Assembly: GCA_030144725.1 (NCBI GenBank)
Contig: JASKMD010000030.1
Coordinates: 3,977,341-4,041,340 of the forward strand
Length of the DNA stretch: 64,000 bases
Direction: 5' to 3'
Origin: Haematococcus lacustris
Taxonomy: Eukaryota > Chlorophyta > Chlorophyceae > Chlamydomonadales > Haematococcaceae
A model generated the notes under the pieces. It was not told the DNA's origin, ran no database searches, and saw nothing but the letters and a program-made list of their open reading frames with translations. Positions 30,333-41,059 of this stretch are shown piece after piece. The number at the start of each line of letters is the position of its first letter. Position 1 is the stretch's first letter. A program made the translations under genes and the position numbers.

Positions 30333-32440
30333 TTACTGTGCCTCAGCAGGCTGCTGCTGCTGCTCCTGGGCCTTGGGGGGCTTGTCTCGCAGCCGCTTGT
30401 AGCCCAAGCCAGGGTACTCCTTGCCCTTGGCTGGCAGAGCTCCCTGGTCTGGCCAGTAGCACAGCTCCAGCGGCCGCCACCCAATGCGCTGCATGTTCAG
30501 TGCTGCATTGCAGTCCCTGTCCAGCCGCTCTACCCAATGCGCTGCATGTTCAGTGCTGCATTGCAGTCCCTGTCCAGCCACCTGCCTGGCTGGGGGGCTG
30601 GCTTGGCTTAGGCAGCCTTGCCCTTGCCCTTGCCTTTGCCCTTGGTGGGCTGGGTGGACTCAGCTGCCGGCTTGCTGCGCTTGGCTGGCTGGGGAGTGCT
30701 GGGCCCTGGCTCTGAGGCTGCTGTCGGTGTGGCTTCCTGGCTGCTGCGTGGGGCCTGTGGGGGCTTGCGGGGGGGCACTACTGGGCACCACATCAGGCCC
30801 CTCACTGGCTGGCCACGCTCCTGGCTCCAGGCTGGCCGCACCAGGCGGGGTTCCACCTGCCCTGCTGGGGGCTTCCAGCCTGCAGGCCTTGTGGCACTGA
30901 GTGTGTTCAGCTCCACCTCACAGGGCTGCTTGCCATTCACTGCTGAGCTGACCCGGCTGGTGCGGTGCTCATCCACAAGCACCACCCTGCCCCGCAGCTG
31001 GTCTGTGCCCCTGGGCCTGCACACCACCTTGCGGCAGGCACGCAACACCGCATCAGCACCCCACCCACCCCCAGTGCCAATGGTAGCAGCGCCAAAGAAG
31101 ACCACCAGCTGCTTGTCACACCCATTTCGCTTCATGGACACCTCCGCCATGTCCTCCTTTAACTGCAGCCATGCACACAAGGCACACACATGGTGGCTGA
31201 CATGGTGACACCAGGTTAGGCATGGCACAGTCAACTACTCCTTCATATCATGCCCAACCCACCACCTCCCAGTGCCTTACCCTCCCTCCCACACACCTAC
31301 CCACCCACCTACCCTCACCTTGTTGAAGAACTGCTCCAGCGCCCGGTCCTGGGCTCCGTACAGCCTCAGCCGCTGCCGTGCCCACTTGGGGTCCAGGTAC
31401 ACCTCCCACACCGCATCCCAGGTGGCCAGGGTGACGGTGATGTGCTTCAGGTTTGCCTCCAGGGAGGTGCCAGCTGAGCTTGCTGCTGCCAGGTGCTGGA
31501 GGTGGGGCTTGATCGGTGCTAGCCACCGCTCAGTGTCACGGCGGGCATTGTTCAGGCCGCTGGCATGCTTCACCTGGCCCTTGGTCAGCTTCCACCGGCG
31601 CAGCTGGTCTGCCATCAGCTGGCCTGACTGCGGATCCCACACCCCAGAGGCTGCGCTGACTGCCTGGGTGACGCCGGGGTCGATGCCCACCCCAACCTGT
31701 GTGTCTGGATCGAACACAAACTCACGCGTCTCAGCTATGCCCCTGCCTATGTGGGGGAGCCCCACTGCATGAGCCGCTGCTGCTGCTGCACTTGGGCGGC
31801 TGCTGCTGCTGCTGGCAGCTGTGGGTGGGGCTGGAGGAGGGGGAAGGGGGCGCGTGTAGTGCACGCACACGCTGACACCATCAGTGTTCACCAACCTCTC
31901 AAATGCAAACCCCTTGTTACGAAGCATTTTGGTGTGTCGAACCACCTGGCCCAGTGATGGCTCAGTGCTGGCTCTGAGGTGAATGCAGCCCGGGTTTCCT
32001 TGGTCAGCTGCTTGCACACCCCATGCAGCACCCTGCTGTCCACCTTGATGAAGTGCACCCCCACCCTGGCCATGGGGGTGAGGGTGGAGGGGGGGGGGGC
32101 AGGTCAGGGTCCGGGGACCAACCCCACGCCTCTTGCCGCGCTTTGGCTGCCCAGGTGCGGGTGGGGTGTGGGGCTGCTGCCACCGCTCTAGCCACCGGCA
32201 CACATACACTGCATGGCGCATGCGGAAGGGCAGGGGCAGGGTGTCCTGCAGGGAGCCTTCCTTCTTCATGCCCAGTAGGCGGCGGTGCGTGTGGGCCTCC
32301 TCGATCAGGTCCGCCACATGCCCCTTGTCCAGGGTGGCGGCCTTCAGCTCCGAGCTCTTGGCGTTGATGCCATACCCGCATTTAGCAGCCTCAGAGCTTG
32401 AGCCCAGTGCTGCCCCGCCAGCCACATTAAGCGCACAGAG
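30333..32440 (-). pseudogene. Fanzor / TnpB-like RNA-guided nuclease, damaged
   Basis: Minus-strand coding pieces in order: N-terminal part (about 32440-32110: GINAKSSELKAATLDKGHVA, FRMRHAVYVCRWLERW); VGVHFIKVDSRVLHGVCKQL in a second frame; KMLRNKGFAFERLVNTDGVS; VGVGIDPGVTQAVSA (RuvC-I, Asp near 31680); an intron 31163-31318 (phase 0); KQLVVFFGAATIGTGGGWGA; VVLVDEHRTSRVSS (compare the DExRTSKxC motif, near 30970); RGLMWCPVV; LDRDCNAALNMQRIG (third catalytic Asp); GKEYPGLGYKRL and a Gln-rich end. Damage: frame changes near 32.1 and 31.97 kb, an in-frame TAA at 30608-30610 between the Lys-Gly tail and RDCNAALN, and a 47-bp duplication that shifts frame. The usual zinc-finger cysteines are partly absent. 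Fanzor proteins cut DNA under guidance of an omega RNA. Confidence 0.7.
30480..30579. repeat. 47-bp tandem duplication in the Fanzor C-terminal coding region
   Basis: CCCAATGCGCTGCATGTTCA... at 30480-30526 is repeated at 30533-30579. The 53-bp offset shifts the frame, so RDCNAALNMQRIG is encoded twice in two frames. Confidence 0.9.
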
Positions 32441-32456
32441 GCTGAGCAGGCAACCA

Positions 32457-32620
32457 CAGCCAGGCAGGTGGCCGGACAGGGACTGCAATGCAGCGCTTAA
32501 CATGCAGTGCATTGGGGAGAGCAGGTGGTGCCCAGTGGAGCTGTCCTGGTGGTCGAGCTGGGCTCCAAGCTTCTGTGGGACCGCCCACCCATGGCCCAGC
32601 AGCAGCAACCGCCTGCGGCA
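32457..32620 (+). repeat. Inverted copy of the Fanzor C-terminal segment at the opposite end
   Basis: Plus strand reads QPGRWPDRDCNAALNMQCIG then PVELSWW and later AQQQQPPAAQ with a stop, the same segment that the minus strand encodes near 30330-30590. The first ~60 bp (32457-32516) are a close inverse complement of 30533-30592. Confidence 0.75.
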
Positions 32621-32787
32621 CAGTAGTGTGTACTACGGGCGTCACTCTGAGCTGTCATCACCCGCTGGGCTCATGAGGGAGGCCTGTGAAGGATACTGTG
32701 AAGCACCCATTCGGAAATTTTACAACTCATAAGCTATATGCGATGGTCCGGCTCAAATAGAGGCCCTAGTGAGGGACAAGGGGGCTG

Positions 32788-33198
32788 CTTGGTCGTCATT
32801 AGTCGTCAATGTAATTGCACCCATTCCACTTGGCGGCCATTCCACTTGGCGGGGATCCCCCAATGGAGTCTGGCGACTCCAGCAAGTCCGGTAGGCCTCG
32901 CGGCCTCAGCTCCAGGCACCTGCTTTGGGTTATGAACCCTCACCTTGTATATCGCTTTACCCGAAGGCTACGTTTTTCTCGAGTGTGCATGTGACATGCG
33001 ATTTGACTTAGAACTTTGGGCAGTGCGGGTAAGGTGTCACCAGCGCGTTGTGCTGTGCGATAGGGTCCTACTGGCTCAAATATAGCAAGACGCTTTGACA
33101 ACATTTGTGGGGTCTTGATCCGTTTCTTGGCCGTAAGGCGTGTATGGCGCTGAAGGCCAGTTAAGTCTAAGACAGGGGCAGCTAAACCAGCAGCTGCC
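32788..33198. other. Upstream region of the dynein gene
   Basis: Unique sequence; no element is recognised. It should hold the promoter and 5' UTR of the dynein gene, only 411 bp from the Fanzor end. Confidence 0.4.
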
Positions 33199-36100
33199 AT
33201 GGCGCTGGACCTCCGCCATCGCTTCATTATCAGCAAGGTAGGTAGCAGGCTCGCGTCGGTGGATTGGAGTTTCAAACACGAATCATCGGAGCGGGCTACC
33301 TGCTTTTGTGTGCAGCTGGTTGAGGCGTTTGGCCTGGCGGAGCACGCAGTTGAGAAGCAGATAACGTGAGGGCAAGCCTGGGGGTTCCAGCATGTCTCGC
33401 AAGCAAATGTCCTGTGTGTCCAGACTCCCATGTGCTGGCGCTCGCAGTGTCGACAAACTCAAAGTAAATGCACTGTTTGATCCTGCGGGCGTCTCATCCC
33501 TCGTGTATGTGTATGAGGTATGTGCAGCTGGTTGCCAGGCCTCCTTTGGTGATAGGGCATTTGCTGATGGCTGGACCTACTTGCTGTGCAGGTCCCTAGT
33601 GACAAGGCTGGGGGCACCAAGCCCACCCTGCACCGGCTAGGCCCGGTGAGCACAGGGTATGAGTATGGGTTAGGGTTGTGCAAGCCCTACATCACTTTTA
33701 CCGCCTTGGACCTTCGCAGAACGAGCGCGTCATCGGCAAGGCTGTGTTCTTTGCGCGGCTCAATCCCAAGGGCGTGTCCGAGCGCACAGTGGAGAGCGAC
33801 CTAACATGCGGCGAGGTAGCCGGCAGCGCTCTCGACAACTTCAGGGCCGTGATTGCAGACTTGTACTTGCCCATCATCCAGGAGCAGCAGGCATGGGGCA
33901 AGGTACCAGCAGAGCAGACCGAGGAGTTTCGCAGCTCCACCAGCAAGTTTGGCAACATGCTGACAGAGGCTGTCAGCACAGTCAGCGGCGGCGTGGAGCT
34001 GACCAAGCTGGAACAGAGGCTTGTGGATCAGTACGACCTGAAGCCAGCCTCCCTGAACGCAGCCGCAGCAGATGACTACACGCTGCGTGCCTGCGAGGAT
34101 GCACTGACAGACTGGTGCAGGGAGACAGAGAGCTTGCTGGCTCAGACCAACCGTATCAAGGATGGTGAGGAGCCCGGCCCTGACACTGAGCTGGAGTACT
34201 GGCGCACCCGCATGTCCAACTTCAACAGCATCACAGAGCAGCTGAAGATGCGGGAGTGCAAGCTGGTGCTGGGTGTGTGTGCTGCCGGCAAGACCAAGGG
34301 CTATGCCCGCTGGAAGTCGCTGGACATCCAGGTAGGAGCCTCAAGCCTAGCATGGGTCAAGTACAAGGCTAGGCCAAGGGCACCTGCAGCAAAGGATAGG
34401 CAGGGGCCAGACCACAATGTGACTATCACGAACTCAGGAGGTTGGGTCTGTAGCAGCATGTTGCTGGGAGCCATGAGCTTGGTGATGCTGGCACGTGCAG
34501 TGACTCGTGCACTTCAGTCTTGCGTAATGGTGGGCGGCCATGCTGCAGGTGACCGACGCAGCCAACGAGGCCAAGGACAACGTCAAGTACCTGGCCACGT
34601 TGGAGATGAGCCTGGAGCCCATGTTCATTGGCACAGTGGCAGACATCACAGAGACCATCCCCACCCTGATCAGCAACATCCGCATGATGTACACCATCGC
34701 CCGCTACTACAGCACCCCGGAGCACATGACCCGCCTGTTCACCAAGCTCACCAACCAGATGATTCATAAGTGCAAGGACCAGATCACTGACCCCGGCAAG
34801 CTGTGGGACCAGGACAAGCCGCCCCTGATTGCCAACATGCAGGCCAGCGTCCGGCTGGCACGCGTGTACAAGGATCACTACAAGGCAGCCAAGGAGCAGC
34901 TGGCCAGCCAGCCTAAGAGCAAGCAGTTTGACTTTGATGAGCAGGTGGGAGGGAAGCCACAACCTGCCAGGTGCCTTCACCCTGGGGGGCTGCTGCTTGC
35001 GTAGCGCCACCATGGGGTCTTGAATGTCGCATGTTTTCCAGCTCCCATGGTTGCCATGCACACCAGTCCCTGCACCTGCCCTTACCCTCCCACCATGCGC
35101 CATGCACCCACCTGCCCCTGCGCCTGCAGGCTATCTTCCTCAAGTTCGACCTGTTCACCAAGCGGCTGAACAAGCTCATCGACATGTTCACCACTATCCA
35201 CCAGTTCAGCACCCTGGAGCAACACACCCACATTGAGGGGCTGGAGCAGATGATCCGCAACCTGAACAACATCATCGATGACGTCAAGCGCAAGCCCTAC
35301 GACCTGCTGGACTTCTTCCGCAACCAGTTTGACCGCGACTTCCTGGAGTTCAACGTCAACATCCACGACCTGGAGATCCAGCTGCAGGTGTGCAGGCCTA
35401 CTACCTCTCTACTTCTGGGCTTGCACAAGCTGACAACACCATCTACATCCCCACCTGTGGTGAACCATGATATGACCTGTGATGACCCATGATAACCCAG
35501 ATTGACCTGTGTTGACCAGTGTACTTGGTCTCAGGCATAGTGATCCCACCCCACCCAGTGTCTGTACAGACGTTGAAGGGGGCTGTGCCTGAGCTGTTGT
35601 GCCCTGTGGCCCTGCAATGCAGGGCTTTGTGAACCGCTCGTTTGAGCACATCACCTCGACTGAGCACGCGCTGTCACTGCTCCAGCAGTTCCAGGCCATC
35701 CTGCAGCGGGAGACCCTTCGCCAGGACCTAGAGTCAAAGTGAGCTCGACCTCAAAACTCTCACCAGTTTAGCCTCGCTGGGCTAACTCTGCCACCCAGCC
35801 CACTGAGAGCCCACTGGCCTTGTCATCTCCAGCTGGCCACATCAGCCCACCCGACTTTCATGTCCGGGCCATGGGGTCTTGCAGGCCCCATGATGCAACC
35901 TGCCATGGGGTTTTGTCAACCATGCTGCGTTTGCTGCCGCTGTCACCCAGGTGCTTGGTCATCTTTCAAAACTATGCCCGTGACCTGGAGGCGGTGCAGA
36001 AGCTGTACGAGAAGCACAAGTACGAGCCCCCCATTCCCAGGAACGCACCCCCTGTGGCAGGCAACATCATGTGGGCGCGCCAGCTGCTGCGCCGCATCGA

Positions 36101-39100
36101 GGCGCCCATGCAGGGCTTTGCACAGAACAAGGCCCTGATGGCCACCAAGGAGAGCAAGCGCATCGTCAAGACCTACAACAAGGTGGCCAAGGCCCTGATT
36201 GAGTTCGAGACCCTCTGGCACCAGGTGAGGCTGCAAGGGAGGGTTTGGCTGGGTGCCGCTGTGCACAACAGGATTAAAAGAGGGGATTAACAGGGGACTA
36301 ACAGATGGGATTGAGGAGGGGACTAAACAGAACTAACACTGACTAACAGGACTCAAGGAGGAGACACCTGAATGCGTCAACGAAGAACTGCACACTGGGT
36401 ATAGCAGTAATAAACAAGAGATGCAGAGCAGATAGGATGCAAGGGAGATGAAATATACCCTGCAGCAGTATTGACCTTGTAGCAAGCACCTAATGACATC
36501 ATCAGTTGGTGGTCTCTACCATCTGCCTGGTGCCCCAGTACCTGCTTTGTGCGAGTGTTGACCTTGACGTGACCCTCCCTTGCACCTGCCCTGCCCTGCA
36601 CCTCCCTTGCTCCTGCCCTGCCCTGCACCTCCCTTGCTCCTGCCCTGCCCTGCCCTGCACCTCCCTTGCTCCTGCCCTGCCCTGCCCTACACCTCCCTTG
36701 CACCTGCCCTGTCCTACACCTCCCTTGCTCCTGCCCTGCCCTGCCCTACACCTCCCTTGCACCTGCCCTGTCCTACACCTCCCTTGCTCCTGCCCTGCCC
36801 TGCCCTGCCCTACACCTCCCTTGCACCTGCCCTGTCCTACACCTCCCTTGCTCCTGCCCTGCCCTGCCCTACACCTCCCTTGCACCTGCCCTGTCCTACA
36901 CCTCGCTTGCTCCTGCCCTGCCCTGTCCTACACCTCCCTTGCTCCTGCCCTGCCCTGCCCTACACCTCCCTTGCACCTGCCCTGTCCTACACCTCCCTTG
37001 CTCCTGCCCTGCCCTGCCCTACACCTCCCTTGCACCTGCCCTGTCCTACACCTCCCTTGCTCCTGCCCTGCCCTGCCCTACACCTCCCTTGCACCTGCCC
37101 TGTCCTACACCTCCCTTGCTCCTGCCCTGCCCTGCCCTACACCTCCCTTGCACCTGCCCTGTCCTACACCTCCCTTGCTCCTGCCCTGCCCTGCCCTACA
37201 CCTCCCTTGCACCTGCCCTGTCCTACACCTCCCTTGCTCCTGCCCTGCCCTGCCCTACACCTCCCTTGCACCTGCCCTGTCCTACACCTCCCTTGCTCCT
37301 GCCCTGCCCTGCCCTACACCTCCCTTGCACCTGCCCTGTCCTACACCTCCCTTGCTCCTGCCCTGCCCTGCCCTACACCTCCCTTGCACCTGCCCTGTCC
37401 TACACCTCCCTTGCTCCTGCCCTGCCCTGTCCTACACCTCCCTTGCTCCTGCCCTGCCCTGCCCTACACCTCCCTTGCACCTGCCCTGTCCTACACCTCC
37501 CTTGCTCCTGCCCTGCCCTGCCCTGCACCTCCCTTGCACCTGCCCTGTCCTGCCCGGCACCCTCTTTGCATCTGGCCCTGCTGCTGCTGTCAGGCCTGGC
37601 TGAGGTCCATTGAGCAGTGCAAGGCGGGGCTGGCAGCACCGCTGCTGGTTCAGCACCCTGAGACCTCCAAGATCCTGGTCAACTTCGACAAGGAGATCAT
37701 GCAGCTCACCCGGGAGACCAAGTACATGCAACGCTTCAACATCCCTGTGCCTGAGGCAGCCATGATGGTCCTGCTGCAGGTCAGGGCCAATGTCACACAC
37801 AAGGAGCACTAAGTGCACCCTCACCGCCATTGCCAGTCCAGGCAGGCCATGTAGTGCAGGCCATGCAGTGTAGTCTAGTGTGAGGGTGGGGTTTGACCAC
37901 CCTTCCTGTGTGCCCACACCCCTTTTCTCTGGTGGGGGTGGCTAGGGAACCCCACAGATGCACCACACCTCCTCGCCCTACCACCTTCAGCCTGGCAATA
38001 TGCTCCACATCATCCTTGCGCACTTTGAGCTCATACCTAAAGGAGCAGATGCCCAGCATTTCTGCCGTCCTCTCCGTTTCCATCGGCAGGCTTGGCTGGA
38101 TGATGGACACCTCTATGACCGTCACACCGTCCAGAGCACTCATTGGCTTTGTGCCTTGTGCACTGGCAGGAGGAGAAGTACAAGTTCTACCACAACCAGC
38201 TGGCCCACCTGGTACGGGAGTATGAGGGGGTCCTGGCCAAGCTGCAGCCCACTATCAAGCCGCTGCTGCGCCCCCACCTGGAGGACATGGAGAAGAAGAT
38301 CGCCCCTGGCTTCTCTCTGCTCACCTGGACCAGCATGAACATCGACGGCTTCCTGCACCGCTTTAAGCAGGCAAGTCTAGAGCTGCCCCTCTGGCCCTGC
38401 CAGCACTCTGCAGTGGGACTGTGTGCAAGGGTGGCTGCATGCTTGCGTGTGTGCCTGCCTGCTTGGACAATTGCTGAGCCGCCTGCCTAGCTGCCTGCCT
38501 GTGTGCCTGCCTCTGAGCAGGGCCTGGCCCGGTTGGAGGAGCTGGTGCGCAAGGTGGTGGACCTGGTGGACAACCGGGTGGAGAGCAACCTGCGCGCCAT
38601 TGCCAATACGCCCATGGTGGACCTCCCCTCCGACCGCTCCTTCACCTACGATGAGTTCATCACCTCGCAGGCCAAGTTCCAGGTCCAGCAGGCTCGACTG
38701 CTGCAGATTCGCAATGAGGAGGTGAGTGCTGCTGCCCCAAAACACAGTTGTGGGTCGGCAGCTCCAAGGTGCATCTGGGTGGGTTTAGCCATCCAGTCTT
38801 AGTTAGGCTCTGGCTCAGACCAAGCCATGACTTCACAGTCACACCTCTCTGAGCATGGGTGGTGTATTTGCAGCAAGCCCTCTCATGTGTGTCCTGCCTA
38901 GGTGCGCAACTCCATTGAGGACCTGCTGCACCTGGTGAAGACCTACCCCCGGGAGAACATGGACGTGCAGCTCAACACGGAGGGCACCAGCCTGTTCATG
39001 CGCCACTACTCCAAGCTCATGTACCAGGCCATCCTGACCTGCATCCAGAAGAGCCTGCAGGCCATGAAGAAGCGGCTGGGCAACAAGACCAGCAGCGGAT

Positions 39101-41059
39101 TCCTGTACTTGGAGCGACCCTTCTTTGATGTGGATGTGGAACTGAAGGTAGGTGCAGCTCAGCGCAGCCTGGCACCTGACCACACTCCTGCTGTGCTCAG
39201 TGCTTGCAAAGGTGAGCTGCCACTCCTGCTCTGCTGTCGACCCGGCAGCAAACCACTCTCTCGCTTTGAGATCCCCTACCCACCCCACATCCCTCCGTCG
39301 CACTTCACCCACCTCCCCTTGTGAGGGCCCCATCTCCTAGGTCTGCTTCGTCCCACCCGCTCCCTGCCCCTTTATGTTTGCCAAGGCATGCTCCCCTCCC
39401 TGCCTCTGTGCCTGACTTGCAGGTGCCTAATGTGGCCATGAACCCACCTCTGGAGGACATTCAGAAAGCCATCAACGAGTGCGCCAAGAAGGTGCTGACC
39501 TGCAGCAAGGCGCTGCCCTGCTGGGGCCAGCAGGAGGTGTCCACCTACCACGAGCTCATTGCGTCAGACAAGGAGATCATGAAGACCATCCTGCGCCTGA
39601 CAGGCAGTGTGGAGGGCATCAAGCACCAGGTGAACATGCAGTAGTATGGCACCGCCTTCGCACCGCCTTGTGTGTGTCCTGGTGCATGCTGGGCACACTC
39701 ACAAACATGTCCATGCCGTGTGCATGTGCATGTCACCATACTGCAGGGCATGTCACCATGTTGCAGGGCATGTCAGTGAGCATGTGTATGTCACCATAAT
39801 GCAGGATGAGATATACAGGTGACAACCCGGCAGGTAGAAGGGTGCACCCAGCAAGGGTCATGCAGGCAGCATGAGGGGTGTGGTTCCTGGCCTAGCAGGG
39901 GGTGTCACTCTGGTGCGTGTGTGTGAGTGCGGTTGCAGGTCAATGAGTACATGGAGACATTCAACCGCTACTCGTTCCTGTGGAAGGAAGACCTGCAGGC
40001 TGCGTATGAGCGCTTCATGAAGAGCAACCCCACACTGGAGGCCTTTGAGGCAGAGCTCAAGAAGTGAGTGGCGCAGTCAGTCCATGCACCTAAAACGTGC
40101 ACCATCCCCTCACTCCAGTTCAGGAGAGTCCAGCCCTGCCAGACCTGCTTGCCGGTGTGCAGACATTCATGTAAACAGAAAAAGGCATGTCCAGCTGCAT
40201 GCGTTTCCCGAAAAAGGGTTAGTGTTGTTTGCACACAAGTGTGCCCCGTTAGCCTAGCAGCGTCTTGGGATGCTGACAAATGTGTCACCCCTTGCCCCCT
40301 GTGCCCCTCCAGGTACATGGCCATTGAGACAGAGATCAACACCATTGCCTCTGTGCACAACATCGGTGCCCTGTCCCTGGAGACCCTGCCTCTGAAGACC
40401 TCGCTGAAGAGCGAGGCCGCGTCCTGGAAGGCCCAGTTTGCGCACAACCTGCACAAGCAGTGCAGCGAGGACCTGAAGGCCTTTGACGCCTACATCAGGT
40501 GCCTGCTGTGTGCAGGCAGCTGCTCGCCCACCCTCAACATCGGAGCATAGCCCTGCATCGACATACGTCTTGTAATGACGTTAATGAACAATGATGACTC
40601 AGTGACTCATCATGATACAATGTTCGCCTTGGACCCCCCATTTGTCTCTTGTGCGCCAGCCCTTGGACCTGCCCCTGGCCCTGATCCTCACCCTGGACCT
40701 AACTCTGGCCCTGGTTCTGCTCATGATTTTGGTCCTGACCCTGGTCCTGACGCTGCCCCTGGTTCTCATCATGACCTGGTCCTGGCCCTGGCCACAGGGA
40801 CACCACTCTGAAGCTGAACCGCAAGATTGAGGACCTGGAGGATGTGCGCGGCATCATGGCTGTGCTGAAGGAAGTGCGAGAGAAGGAGAGCGAGATTGAT
40901 AACCTGATCGGGCCCATTGAAGAGATGTACGCGCTGCTGCTGCGCTATGAGGTCCGCGTGCCCAAGGAGGAGACCACCATGGTGTCAGACCTGCGGTACG
41001 GCTGGAAGAAGCTGCGCAAGCTGGCCACGGATGTGTCAGACAACCTCACACGATTGCAG
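33199..41059 (+). other. Dynein exons 1-17: N-terminal tail
   Basis: Exons: 33199-33237, 33316-33365, 33448-33517, 33592-33645, 33720-34331, 34549-34944, 35130-35387, 35623-35738, 35951-36224, 37594-37779, 38170-38370, 38521-38721, 38902-39147, 39423-39629, 39939-40063, 40313-40498, 40798-41059. They encode residues 1-1161, the DHC_N1-type tail that assembles with other chains and docks to the doublet. The donor after exon 11 is GCAAGT (GC-AG intron). The 1.37-kb intron 9 holds a minisatellite. Confidence 0.85.

Larger units (their letters stand above)
30081..32787 (-). mobile_element. Fanzor-type element with ~40-bp terminal inverted repeats
   Basis: Left end CAGCCCCCTTGTCCCTCACT..., right end the inverse complement; over the first ~41 bp the two differ at one base (30081-30121 versus 32747-32787). 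No convincing target duplication: flanks are ACAATTAG and CTTGGTCG. The body carries a TnpB/Fanzor-like coding region on the minus strand, running toward the left end. The right end has an extra inverted copy of the gene's 3' part (about 32457-32620). CACTAGTGG-type subterminal motifs recur in the other copies. Confidence 0.7.

Noticed and set aside
36506..37812. Three long overlapping + frames (up to 410 codons) of Pro/Leu/Cys repeats
   Set aside because: They translate the 59-bp minisatellite inside dynein intron 9; all three phases are open, which is a composition artefact.
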